Positions 1 through 7,649 of a stretch of 39,599 nt of DNA are shown here, in pieces. Source of the DNA: Bacteroidaceae bacterium (GTDB lineage Bacteria; Bacteroidota; Bacteroidia; Bacteroidales; Bacteroidaceae); contig JAKSLU010000011.1 in assembly GCA_024400995.1 (NCBI GenBank), forward strand, positions 1-39,599, in the 5' to 3' direction. The translations under genes and the position numbers were made by a program. Each line of letters starts with the position of its first letter. Position 1 is the first letter of the stretch. Below the pieces are notes generated by a model. It worked only from the letters and a program-made list of their open reading frames with translations. It was not told the origin of the DNA and did no database searches.

Positions 1-15
1 ATTGATAAACAAGTA

Positions 16-318
16 TTAACGATAAACTGTCCGACTTTTTAAAGTGGACTCAATAGAAATTAGAGATTTACAATCTGAAAAAACATCTCTTTCTATTGAT
101 GTTATATTCTCGGGAATATTAATATTCACAAGATTAAAACATCCATTGAAAGCACTTGAGCAAATCTCTGTTACACTATTAGGAATTTCAATGCTTTCCA
201 GAAAGTGATTCCTCTTAAATACGTCGCTGGCGATTTTTATAACACCATTAGGTATTAGCAGATTTTTGGTAACCACATCGCATTCTACTAGCACTCCGTT
301 TTCGATTTTTAATTCCAT
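16..318 (-). CDS. Small BspA-type leucine-rich repeat protein
   Basis: 100-residue protein made of about three LRR_5/TpLRR-type repeats of 22-24 residues. Visible repeat cores are IPNGVIKIASDVFKRN, IPNSVTEICSSAFNGC and IPENITSIERDVFSDC, the alternating I-x-x-F-x-x-C pattern of BspA-like proteins. There is no signal peptide, and the chain ends after the third repeat, so it is much shorter than typical BspA-like surface proteins. It may be a fragment of a larger repeat protein or a small protein in its own right. It has a well-placed Bacteroidetes promoter (TTTG at 363-366, TAATTTTG at 335-342), which argues that it is expressed. Base composition is clearly more AT-rich than the genes from 717 onward, suggesting acquired or accessory DNA. 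The role is unknown; this fold usually mediates protein-protein contact. Confidence 0.65.
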   Translation of the reverse strand: MELKIENGVLVECDVVTKNLLIPNGVIKIASDVFKRNHFLESIEIPNSVTEICSSAFNGCFNLVNINIPENITSIERDVFSDCKSLISIESTLKSRTVYR

Positions 319-334
319 AAAAGAATTTTTGTGG

Positions 335-366
335 CAAAATTACCACTTTTCACACAATGTAACAAA
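335..366 (-). promoter_or_regulatory. Bacteroidetes-type promoter of the LRR gene
   Basis: On the minus strand a -33 TTTG (363-366) is followed after 20 bp by the -7 box TAATTTTG (335-342), matching the TTTG-N19-21-TAnnTTTG promoter of Bacteroidetes. It lies 17 bp before the LRR start codon at 318. Confidence 0.7.
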
Positions 367-379
367 TGGTTTGACAAAA

Positions 380-408
380 AAATGCTCTGCAATCTTGCAA
401 AGCATTGT
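380..408 (-). terminator. Hairpin terminator, minus strand
   Basis: On the minus strand AATGCTTTGCA and TGCAGAGCATT form a stem with one mismatch around a 4-nt loop, followed by seven T. It lies between the gene remnant and the LRR promoter, inside the open frame of the remnant. This suggests the original upstream gene ended before it and that the open frame through it is accidental. Confidence 0.6.
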
Positions 409-716
409 TTTGGGCTAAAAAAGTACCCTGTGGAGTTCTTTTTGTTCTCAAAATGGGGAGGATTGATGTGGAGCTTGTCTATGCCATCGGCATACCACTT
501 AGGGAAGTCATCGGGGCAACGCTTGAACATATCGACAAGATCCAGGAGGAGGTTCTTGGCGTAGTCATTGTTACCATCAAGCATAGAGAGTTCGATGTTC
601 CGTAACCGAACGGCAGCAGCCTGGCGAATGCCGGAGGTGGAGGAACGAGTAAGCTGCTCTTTGCGTAGGCTCTGATAAAGTGATTCTCCGATATAAGGGG
701 TTGCAATTACTGCATC

Positions 717-1100
717 TCAGCTGCGGAGATCGCCCACGATGAGGAGCACCTCGTCACGGAGGGACTCGGGTAGCTCGATGCCGCGCAGCTGGAGGGAGCG
801 CACCCAACCGGGGACGTCGGCCTCCTGCATGGTGGAGAGAACCTCACTGAACTCCTCGACCTGCTCGTCCGTATATTGGTCGGCAGGGGTGCAACGATAG
901 CGGTCCAGGTCCTCATCGTCGTAGTACTCGATGTCCTTGGACATGGCAGCGAGGAGGGACTCCTTCTCGCAGACAGCGTGCTGACCGCAACAGCCATCAG
1001 GGCGTGGCTGCTGTATGGGCTCCGCTGAAGGTCCGTACCATAAATAGATGCCTACGCCCAGGACTAAAAGGGCTGCGGCGAAGAGTGCTATGAGAATCAT
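717..1100 (-). CDS. Hypothetical membrane-anchored protein, conserved-looking
   Basis: 127-residue protein with one N-terminal membrane segment (residues 1-21, hydrophobic from MILIALFAAALL) and a soluble acidic domain. A cysteine/histidine cluster CCGQHAVCEK follows the membrane segment, and the tail is predicted helical. The ATG overlaps the TGA of aroA (ATGA, 1097-1100), so it is probably translationally coupled to aroA. The pattern resembles small uncharacterised Bacteroidales proteins found beside aroA, but I cannot assign a function; the Cys/His cluster could bind metal. Confidence 0.75.
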   Translation of the reverse strand: MILIALFAAALLVLGVGIYLWYGPSAEPIQQPRPDGCCGQHAVCEKESLLAAMSKDIEYYDDEDLDRYRCTPADQYTDEQVEEFSEVLSTMQEADVPGWVRSLQLRGIELPESLRDEVLLIVGDLRS

Positions 1101-2365
1101 GAGAGGAGTTGGGGGTTCAGGGGAATTAGTTTATGGAACTCTTGCCAGAAGTTGGGAAAACTCTTGGTGACTACCATGGGGTCGTCGAAGGTGGTGTCGG
1201 GCCAACGCTCGAGGCAGAGGGCAAAGGCCATGGCCATGCGGTGGTCGTGGTAGGTGGCTACCGTCACAGGGAAGCCCCCTCCCCGCTCCCCCTTTGGGGG
1301 AGAGCCCTCAGCACGATGAGGGGAGAATGCAAGGGTTCCAGGAGCGGGTTCTGTGAGTTCCCAGCCGAACTTGGCGCACTCGGCGATGAGGGCGGCAATG
1401 CGGTCGGTCTCCTTGATGCGGAGACTCTCAAGACCAGTAAAGTGGAAGGGACAGTCCGCGAGACAGGCAGCAACTACCATGGTTTGAGCAATGTCGGGAC
1501 ATTGGGAGAAGTCGAGAGTGAGCCCGTTTGTCTCAGGGCAGGAGCTCTCCCCCAAAGGGGGAGCGGGGAGGGGGCTACTATCCATCTGGCGCAGATAGTC
1601 CACGATGATGCTGTCGCCCTGCACGCTGGGACGGCGCAAGCCTGGGAGCACAATATCGCGGCGCACGGCCAGAAAGTACGAGGCGGCACTCCAGTCGGCC
1701 TCTACCTCGTAGGGCTCGGTGCGGTGGTACTCCCTACTATATATATATAATGTATGGTCATCCTTCCACTCCGTCTGGGCTCCCCATTCGGCCATGAGGG
1801 CGCGGGTCATCTCGATGTAGGGACGCGAGGCTATGGAGCCAATAAGAGAAAGAGACAAAGACCCACCCCCAGCCCCTCCCATAAAGGGAGGGGAGTATAT
1901 AGTCGGAGCTATCATCAGCAGCGCACTGATATATTGACTGCTGATGTGGGCAGGTAGAGTAAGGGTTGGCATGCCTTCCTCATTTTCGGGTAGGTCCTCA
2001 GTGGTAAGCCGACGACCCCGAATGTGCAGCGGGGGATAGCCCTCGCGGCCTGTATATTCGATGTCAGCACCCAACTGGCGGAGGGCATCGACCAGCACGC
2101 CGATGGGGCGCTCCAGCATACGGGCTGTGCCCGTCAGGGTGCGCTCCACTCCAGGTGTAGCAGCCAACAGGGCGGTGGCAAAGCGCATGGCAGTGCCCGC
2201 TGCACCGATGTCTCCCCCACCCTGCAGTACGGCCTGCAGGGCGCGGGTGTCGTCACAGTCGGAGAGGTTGAGCAGTTCACACGGCTCTGCAGCCAGCGCA
2301 TTGATAATCAACGCACGGGCTGAAATACTTTTGGAGGAGGGAAGGTTAATTGTCGGTGGAGTCAT
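1097..2365 (-). CDS. aroA: 3-phosphoshikimate 1-carboxyvinyltransferase (EPSP synthase)
   Basis: Sixth step of the shikimate pathway: joins shikimate-3-phosphate and phosphoenolpyruvate. 422 residues. Visible family motifs: PSSKSIS with Lys12, GTAMRFATA (57-65), the LTGTARMLERPI loop (77-88), DWSAASY (224-230), PDIAQT with Asp291, KETDR (318-322) and DHRMAMA (374-380), so the active site looks complete. Three low-complexity Pro/Gly-rich peptides interrupt conserved blocks at about residues 158-172, 263-275 and 353-365. Each is encoded by a GC-rich palindromic element that keeps the frame, and all fall where loops are expected. The start overlaps the end of the CorC-type gene by 20 bp, and the stop overlaps the next gene, so the cluster is tightly packed. 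Confidence 0.95.
   Translation of the reverse strand: MTPPTINLPSSKSISARALIINALAAEPCELLNLSDCDDTRALQAVLQGGGDIGAAGTAMRFATALLAATPGVERTLTGTARMLERPIGVLVDALRQLGADIEYTGREGYPPLHIRGRRLTTEDLPENEEGMPTLTLPAHISSQYISALLMIAPTIYSPPFMGGAGGGSLSLSLIGSIASRPYIEMTRALMAEWGAQTEWKDDHTLYIYSREYHRTEPYEVEADWSAASYFLAVRRDIVLPGLRRPSVQGDSIIVDYLRQMDSSPLPAPPLGESSCPETNGLTLDFSQCPDIAQTMVVAACLADCPFHFTGLESLRIKETDRIAALIAECAKFGWELTEPAPGTLAFSPHRAEGSPPKGERGGGFPVTVATYHDHRMAMAFALCLERWPDTTFDDPMVVTKSFPNFWQEFHKLIPLNPQLLS
1271..1309 (-). repeat. GC-rich palindromic element inside aroA (copy 1)
   Basis: C-rich and G-rich arms (CTCCCCC/GGGGGAG) around a short loop. The 33 bp at 1273-1305 are a perfect inverted copy of 1544-1576. In the aroA frame it encodes EGSPPKGERGGGF, just before the conserved DHRMAMA block. 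Confidence 0.85.
1541..1580 (+). repeat. GC-rich palindromic element inside aroA (copy 2)
   Basis: Perfect inverted match over 33 bp (1544-1576) to copy 1 at 1273-1305. Read in the aroA frame it encodes SSPLPAPPLGESS, placed between DYLRQM and the conserved LDFSQCPDIAQT block. Because the orientation is opposite, the same DNA gives a different peptide but again no stop. Confidence 0.85.
1861..1897 (-). repeat. GC-rich palindromic element inside aroA (copy 3, diverged)
   Basis: CCCCTCCC (1873-1880) and GGGAGGGG (1886-1893) form an 8-bp stem around ATAAA. It encodes YSPPFMGGAGGG in aroA, inside the block that normally runs from ALLMIAP to SRPYI. It resembles the arms of the copies at 29154 and 29355 more than the other two aroA copies. 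Confidence 0.7.
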
Positions 2366-3641
2366 CGGGGGTATTTATAGCGACCTTTTTAACCACAATC
2401 TTATCTATGCGCGTGCCGTCCATCTCCACCACCTGGAACTCAAAGCACTGCCAGGTGAGGCGTTCACCGCGAGCAGGGATGTGCTCCAGCTGGTCGAGGA
2501 TGAGGCCACCAATGGTGGTGAACTCCTTGTCGTAGTGTTCCTCGGCATCGAAGTAGGCCAGGAAATCATAGAACAGGCACTGTCCGCTCACTACCCACGA
2601 CTCCTTGTCGGAGCGCACGATGATGTCGGGGAGTTCCTCGGGCTCATCGATGCTGCCGACGAGGCCCTCCATAATGTCGCGGAGTGAAATCATGCCCTGC
2701 AGCGAGCCGAACTCGTCGCACACGAGGGCTAGACCCGTGGGGATGTTCTTGAGTTTCTCCAGGGCCTTATAGACGGTCATGTTGTCGGGGAAGTACGTGG
2801 GCTGCATGGCAATGTCGCGCAGCGAGAATCCCTCCTGGTGGAGATGCAGCACGAGGTCCTTGAGCGTAACGATACCCACCACCTCATCCACTGAGCCATC
2901 CACTACGGGGAAGGCGTTGTGGGGGTGCTGCTGCAGGGCGTACTTGACGTCGTCGGACGACATCTTGACGTCGAGTGTCTCCAGTTCGGAGCGGTGCGTC
3001 ATGAGGGCCTCCACGCGGAGGTCACCCAGCACGAGGGTACGCTCCATGATGTCCTGCTCCACCTCCTTGACCTCACCGCTTTTGGCACTCTCGCTGATGA
3101 TGTTCTTGACCTCCTCCTCGGTCACCTTGGTGTCCTGATGCTTGAGTCGGAACACGTGGATGAAGAACTCCGTGTTGTGACTGAGGAACCAGATGATGGG
3201 CTTGGCAGCGGTAGCCATGGCGAGCATAAGGGGGGCCGTCCACTTGGCCATAGCGTCGGCCTTGTCAATGCCGATGCGCTTGGGGAAGAGTTCACCGAGT
3301 TCGCACTGCAGGTAGGTGGCGATGATGACGATGATGGTCTTGGCCAGGCTCGTAGCGTAGGCGGTGCTTACGCCCCAGCTCGCCAGGATGACACCGAAGT
3401 CGTCAGCCAGCGTCTCGCCAGAGTAGATACCCGTCAGGATGCTGACGATGGTGATACCCACCTGCGCTGTGCCGAGGAAGGTGTCGGGATCGTCCATCAG
3501 CCCCAGAGCCATCCGGGCGGTACGGCTACCGTTCTTGGCGTCCTGCATCAGGCGCGGACGACGCGCCGAGATGAGTGCCACCTCGGATAGGGAGAAGAAG
3601 CCATTGAAGGCTACGAGGATGAGAATGATGATTATGTCCAT
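2346..3641 (-). CDS. CNNM/CorC-HlyC family membrane protein (UPF0053)
   Basis: 431 residues. The N-terminal DUF21/CNNM membrane domain begins at MDIIIILILVAFNGFFSLSE and carries several hydrophobic helices to about residue 150. It is followed by two CBS motifs (around VEALMTHRSELETLD and MQPTYFPDNMTVYKALEKL) and a C-terminal CorC_HlyC transporter-associated domain. Members are linked to Mg2+/Co2+ homeostasis, and some are named hemolysins on weak grounds; in Bacteroidetes the related GldE belongs to gliding gene sets, but nothing here points to gliding. The gene starts 3 bp after the topB stop and overlaps aroA by 20 bp. Confidence 0.88.
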   Translation of the reverse strand: MDIIIILILVAFNGFFSLSEVALISARRPRLMQDAKNGSRTARMALGLMDDPDTFLGTAQVGITIVSILTGIYSGETLADDFGVILASWGVSTAYATSLAKTIIVIIATYLQCELGELFPKRIGIDKADAMAKWTAPLMLAMATAAKPIIWFLSHNTEFFIHVFRLKHQDTKVTEEEVKNIISESAKSGEVKEVEQDIMERTLVLGDLRVEALMTHRSELETLDVKMSSDDVKYALQQHPHNAFPVVDGSVDEVVGIVTLKDLVLHLHQEGFSLRDIAMQPTYFPDNMTVYKALEKLKNIPTGLALVCDEFGSLQGMISLRDIMEGLVGSIDEPEELPDIIVRSDKESWVVSGQCLFYDFLAYFDAEEHYDKEFTTIGGLILDQLEHIPARGERLTWQCFEFQVVEMDGTRIDKIVVKKVAINTPDDSTDN

Positions 3642-3644
3642 AGT

Positions 3645-5465
3645 TTACATGCGTGAGGTATTGTCTGCCAGCACCTGATTGACGATGCCAGCAACCATCT
3701 GTTTGAGTTCGGCCACAAACTGCATGGCATCGTACTCACCGCTCTCTATCAGGCGGAGCTTCTTCTCCCAGAGGCCGGTGAGTTCGGCGCTCTTGAGGAG
3801 GTCCTCGCGGATGATGCCGATGAGGGCGACACCCGTAGGTGTGGCCTGTAGCGACTTGCGGTAGAGCTTGATATAGCCACGCTTCTTGAGCGTCTCGATG
3901 ATGCCGGCACGTGTGGAGGGACGACCGATACCGTTGGCCTTCATGGCGTCGCGCAGTTCCTCGTCGTCCACCAGTTTGCCAGCAGTCTCCATAGCGCGGA
4001 GCAGCGTGGCCTCGGTATAGGGCTTGGGCGGCGTGGTGAACTTCTGAGTGAGCGAGGGAGTATGAGGACCGCTCTCACCCTTGGCAAAGGTGGGGAGGGT
4101 GCGCTCCTCAGCATCGTCCTTCTTCTCGTCGCTCTTGTCCTCTGTCGGTTCCTCAGGAGTAGCCTCTTTCTTGGCAAAGACAAAGCGCCAGCCTTCCTCC
4201 AGAATCTCCTTGCCGCTCACCTTGAACTCCACCTTGGCGCTCTCGCCCTTGACGGTGGTGGTTGAGAACTTGCAGTCCTCATAGAAGTTGGCAATGAAGC
4301 GGCGGGCAATGAGGTCATAGACCTTGCGCTCCACATCGGTGAGGTTGGTCGGCGGCACGCCTGTGGGGATGATGGCATGGTGGTCCGTAACCTTGGAGTT
4401 GTCAAAGACCTTCTTGGACTTGCGGAAGGGCTTGCCACGCAGGGGGTCGAGCACGTCCTTGTAGTGCGCATAAATGCCGTTGCAGATCTTGGGAATGGTG
4501 GGATAGACATCGTCGGGCAGATAGGTGGTATCCACACGCGGGTAGGTCGCTACCTTCTTCTCGTAGAGGGACTGGATGAGCGAGAGGGTGGTCTCGGCGG
4601 TAAAGCCGAACTTCTTGTTGCACTCCACCTGTAGGGAGGTCAGGTCAAAGAGGCGGGGCGGGGCCTCGGTGCCCTTTTTCTTCTCCACGCCAGTCACCTC
4701 AAAGGGGGCATCCTTGATGGCCGCCATAGCCTCCTGGCCCTCGGCCTCATCCTTCACCTTCTTGGTAGAGGTAAAGGTGGTGTCGCGATAGACCGTCGAG
4801 AGCACCCAGTAGGGCTCCGGCACAAAGTTCTCTATCTCCTGCTGGCGGCGCACCACCAGGGCCAGGGTGGGCGTCTGCACACGACCGATGGAGAGGGGCT
4901 GAGCACCCTTCTCGCGGTTGTTGCCGTACTTCAGGGTATAGAGGCGCGTAGCGTTCATACCCAGGAGCCAGTCGCCCACGGCACGGCAGAGGCCTGCCAT
5001 ATACAGGCGGTCGTAGTCGGCAGAGGCACGGAGTGTCGAGAAGCCCTCGCGGATGGCATCGTCCGTCAGCGAGGATACCCACAGACGCTCCACGGGGCAC
5101 TTGGCACCTGCCAGCTGCATAATCCAGCGCTGGATGAGTTCGCCCTCCTGGCCGGCATCACCACAGTTGATAATGCGGTCGGCGTTCTCTATGAGCCGCT
5201 TGACCACAGCGAACTGGTGCTCTACGCCCTTGTCGCGCTTCAGGCGAATCTGGAAGCGTGGTGGCACCATGGGCAGTGAGCCCAGGCTCCAGCGTTTCCA
5301 CTCGGGCTGGTAGTCCTCGGGGTACTTGAGCTCACACAGATGGCCCAGCGCCCAGGTGACCTGGTAGCCGTTGCCCTCCATGTAGCCATCTCGCTTGGAG
5401 TTGGCACCGAGGATGCGTGCTATATCTCTGCCTGCTGAAGGTTTCTCAGCTATGCATACTATCAT
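3645..5465 (-). CDS. topB: DNA topoisomerase III (type IA)
   Basis: Relaxes and decatenates DNA by single-strand passage. 606 residues from the chosen start. The Toprim domain opens with MIVCIAEKPSAG and has GDAGQEGEL (102-110), a form common in Bacteroidetes. SIGRVQTPTL (192-201) and the catalytic tyrosine in ATYPRVDT (Tyr308) are present, as is the GIGRPSTRAGIIETL block near the end. There are no C-terminal zinc fingers. An acidic, lysine-rich insert (EDKSDEKKDDAEE) sits in the C-terminal half. I chose ATG 5463-5465 because it fits the family N-terminus; an upstream in-frame ATG at 5492 would add nine residues encoded by a palindromic repeat. Confidence 0.93.
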   Translation of the reverse strand: MIVCIAEKPSAGRDIARILGANSKRDGYMEGNGYQVTWALGHLCELKYPEDYQPEWKRWSLGSLPMVPPRFQIRLKRDKGVEHQFAVVKRLIENADRIINCGDAGQEGELIQRWIMQLAGAKCPVERLWVSSLTDDAIREGFSTLRASADYDRLYMAGLCRAVGDWLLGMNATRLYTLKYGNNREKGAQPLSIGRVQTPTLALVVRRQQEIENFVPEPYWVLSTVYRDTTFTSTKKVKDEAEGQEAMAAIKDAPFEVTGVEKKKGTEAPPRLFDLTSLQVECNKKFGFTAETTLSLIQSLYEKKVATYPRVDTTYLPDDVYPTIPKICNGIYAHYKDVLDPLRGKPFRKSKKVFDNSKVTDHHAIIPTGVPPTNLTDVERKVYDLIARRFIANFYEDCKFSTTTVKGESAKVEFKVSGKEILEEGWRFVFAKKEATPEEPTEDKSDEKKDDAEERTLPTFAKGESGPHTPSLTQKFTTPPKPYTEATLLRAMETAGKLVDDEELRDAMKANGIGRPSTRAGIIETLKKRGYIKLYRKSLQATPTGVALIGIIREDLLKSAELTGLWEKKLRLIESGEYDAMQFVAELKQMVAGIVNQVLADNTSRM

Positions 5466-5469
5466 AATA

Positions 5470-5545
5470 CTCCCTCCGTCGCTGCGCGACACCTCCCCCT
5501 AGCCCCTTTCTGGCTCCGTCATCTTTCCCCAAAAGGGGCAAGAGA
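5470..5545. repeat. GC-rich palindromic element upstream of topB
   Basis: Contains the palindrome GTCGCTGCGCGAC (5488-5500), a C-rich stretch ACCTCCCCC, and a hairpin TTTCCCC/GGGGCAAG. The order (CCGTCGC...TGCG...CACC...TCCCC, then a C/G arm pair) matches the elements at 29154-29213 and 29355-29415, so it appears to be a diverged copy. It lies in the 136-bp gap between topB and the ABC ATPase gene, and its 5' part is open in the topB frame. Confidence 0.65.
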
Positions 5546-5601
5546 CGGTTCCTACGGAACACGGGAGGAATACCCGAACAGGTCAGGAGGCTAATTTATC
5601 A

Positions 5602-6291
5602 TTAATTAAGTTTATATTCTAAGTCAGTAACGCGGCGCGCCATGTCCAGGTCGTGGGTGGCGCAGATGAGACATTTGCCCTGGTCGGCAAGGGCACGGAG
5701 AAGCTGGAAATGCTGCTGGCGCGCCTCGTAGTCGAGGAAGGCGGTGGGCTCGTCGAGCAGGATGATGGGCGTGTCCTGTGCTACAGCGGCGGCTATCATC
5801 ACGCGCTGACGTTCGCCATCGGAGAGGCGGCTAAAGGAGCGCTCGGCGTAGTCCGCAAGTGAGCAGGCTGCAAGGGCATCCGCCACCGCCTGATGGTCAG
5901 TCTCAGCGAGCCGCCCCGTCAGACCCGTATAGGGTGTGCGTCCCATCTCCACCACTTGCCGCACAGTGAGGTTCACAGGCTCATAGTGGGTCTGTACCAC
6001 AGCGCGGAGACGAGCGAGGTCCTTGCTTTTGTAGAAAGTGATAGGCTGTCCACACATCAGCACGCTTTCAGGTGCAGATAATGGAACCTGTATGCCAGCC
6101 AATGTACGTAATAACGTACTCTTACCAGAGCCGTTGCGACCTGTGAGCAGAGTCAGGGTGCCTGCCTCAAAGGTATGAGAGAGACCCGAGGCCACCACAC
6201 GACCGCGGTAGCCGATGCAGAGGTCCTTAATCGTTATATCCTGCAATCTTGGCAATCGTCTTAGGAATGTCGGTATTGTCCATGCGACCAT
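5602..6291 (-). CDS. FecE/BtuD-type ABC transporter ATP-binding protein
   Basis: ATPase of the iron-siderophore/cobalamin ABC importer type. Walker A GRNGSGKST, Q-loop region AVVQTHYEP, signature LSDGERQRV, Walker B IILLDEPTAFLD and switch histidine ATHDLD are all present. The FYKSKDLARLRAVV and VEMGRTPYTGL segments are typical of FecE-like subunits. No permease or binding-protein gene is in the window, so its partner must lie elsewhere. The start is uncertain: ATG 6291 overlaps the alkaline phosphatase by 65 bp, while a TTG at 6244-6246 would begin MQDITIKDL, the usual N-terminus for this family, with a 20-bp overlap. The shorter form may be correct. Confidence 0.85.
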   Translation of the reverse strand: MVAWTIPTFLRRLPRLQDITIKDLCIGYRGRVVASGLSHTFEAGTLTLLTGRNGSGKSTLLRTLAGIQVPLSAPESVLMCGQPITFYKSKDLARLRAVVQTHYEPVNLTVRQVVEMGRTPYTGLTGRLAETDHQAVADALAACSLADYAERSFSRLSDGERQRVMIAAAVAQDTPIILLDEPTAFLDYEARQQHFQLLRALADQGKCLICATHDLDMARRVTDLEYKLN

Positions 6292-7636
6292 GGAAGCGCT
6301 CAGCGCCTACACCCACGGCGAAGCAGGGCACATAGCTATTACTATGGCTACCAGAGGCCCAGCTGATCTCGGCCTGCTCAGCCATCACCCACTTGGCGGT
6401 AGAGGCCAGAGCTCCCTCCACGGCGTAGAGGTTGCGGCTCTCCTGGGCAATGCCAGCCATGATGTCGTCATAGGCCTTGCGGAGGCGCTGCTCCTGCTTC
6501 TCGGTGATGGGCACCTCACGACCAAAGCCCCAGTTCTCCTGCAGGTCAGCCTTGACATTGTCCCAGGTGAACTGGTCTCCTAGACGCTGGCGCAGACGGC
6601 CGATGTGGCGGGAGTACTCCTCGGCACTCATCCGCTGATACTGCAGGTACTGCGAGTGCTGGCTGTAGTGGCCGCGACCGAGCACCATACCGCCCGTCTC
6701 GTGGTCGGCTGTCACAACGATGAGGGTCTCGTCGGGATGCTTCAGATAGAACTCATAGGCCACCTTGATAGCCTCGTCCATGTCGATGGTCTCGCGGAAG
6801 CAGGTGGCGGCGTCGTTGGCATGGCCGGCGTAGTCAATCTTGCCGCCCTCCAGCATGAGGAAGAAGCCCTTGCGGCGCTCCTCCTTCTTCTTACGCTCAA
6901 AGGATCCGAGGTAGTCGATGGCCGCGCGGCAGATATTGGCCAGGGTGAGGTCGCCCGTCTTGCGGTCAATGGCATAGGGCAGGCTACCAGGGCTGCGACG
7001 CGCACCGTCCTCGGTCTGCAGGAGCATGAGACGGCGAGCCTGCTGGCGCACCTTCTTGTACTGTGCCACGTCGCGAATAATCGTAAAGCCTGCACCCTCC
7101 ATCAGCTGATATGCTTCCTTGGAGGGATGCTCCACGTCGGCACCAGCGATAAAATCCAGGCAGGACTCGCGCAACTGCTGGTCAATCTCCTTGTCCATCT
7201 TGCGGTAGGGCACATGGGCATAGAAGGCGCCAGGCGTGGCGTGATCCACGGTGACGGTCGTTCCTACACCCACGGCGGCCCCAGCACGACGGGCCCAGGT
7301 GGCGAGCGACTGGATGGCGGTGGTATCTACATCCACGCCGAGGGCTCCGTTGAAGGTCTTCTGACCCGTGGCCAGGGCAGTACCGGCGGCAGCGCTGTCG
7401 GTCACGCCATTGCGGGCCGAGTAGGTGGTGATGTAGGCACTATAGGGGAAGGAGGCAAAGCACAGCGGACTGGTACCGATGCGGCCCTCAAGGGCAGCCA
7501 GGTAGGTCTCGGTGCCGTTGACATGGGTCGTACCCATGCCGTCGCCGATGAAGTAGAATATGTACTTAGCCTGACTCGCAGCGCTCATGGTGAACGCTGC
7601 GAGTACCAGACTAAAAGTCAAGAGGGTTTTCTTCAT
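6227..7636 (-). CDS. phoA: Alkaline phosphatase, secreted
   Basis: 469-residue periplasmic or secreted phosphomonoesterase of the PhoA superfamily, releasing phosphate from organic esters. It has a signal peptide (MKKTLLTFSLVLAAFTMSAAS), then the metal site FIGDGMG with Asp32, nucleophile Ser81 in GVTDSAAAG, the metal-binding GGKIDYAGHANDAA and VTADHETGG with its His ligand, and the family C-terminus with FHGRMDNTDIP. I chose ATG 7634-7636 because it begins a classic signal peptide; the longer frame to 7852 is read inside the fumarase gene. It starts 13 bp after the fumarase stop and could be co-transcribed with it. The symbol is by family, not proven orthology. Confidence 0.92.
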   Translation of the reverse strand: MKKTLLTFSLVLAAFTMSAASQAKYIFYFIGDGMGTTHVNGTETYLAALEGRIGTSPLCFASFPYSAYITTYSARNGVTDSAAAGTALATGQKTFNGALGVDVDTTAIQSLATWARRAGAAVGVGTTVTVDHATPGAFYAHVPYRKMDKEIDQQLRESCLDFIAGADVEHPSKEAYQLMEGAGFTIIRDVAQYKKVRQQARRLMLLQTEDGARRSPGSLPYAIDRKTGDLTLANICRAAIDYLGSFERKKKEERRKGFFLMLEGGKIDYAGHANDAATCFRETIDMDEAIKVAYEFYLKHPDETLIVVTADHETGGMVLGRGHYSQHSQYLQYQRMSAEEYSRHIGRLRQRLGDQFTWDNVKADLQENWGFGREVPITEKQEQRLRKAYDDIMAGIAQESRNLYAVEGALASTAKWVMAEQAEISWASGSHSNSYVPCFAVGVGAERFHGRMDNTDIPKTIAKIAGYND

Positions 7637-7649
7637 TATAGTAGTATCG

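Larger units (their letters stand above)
309..716 (-). pseudogene. Remnant of an unidentified gene (3' part only)
   Basis: An open frame runs on the minus strand from 716 to the stop at 309-311. The only ATG (582-584) is internal, and the stretch before it (716-585, including SLRKEQLTRSSTSGIRQAAA) looks equally protein-like, so the 5' end appears to be missing. Codons near 480-716 look like real coding sequence (DMFKRCPDDFPKWYADGIDK), whereas the last third crosses a terminator hairpin and looks non-coding. The frame begins directly after the TGA of the gene at 717 and in the same register. I do not recognise the family. Most likely it is the tail of a gene whose front was lost by deletion or rearrangement. 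Confidence 0.35.

Noticed and set aside
309..1100. Stop-codon readthrough joining the 127-aa protein to the downstream frame
   Set aside because: The frame is continuous across the TGA at 717-719, but the two parts differ in composition and the second crosses a terminator; no selenocysteine-type structure was seen.
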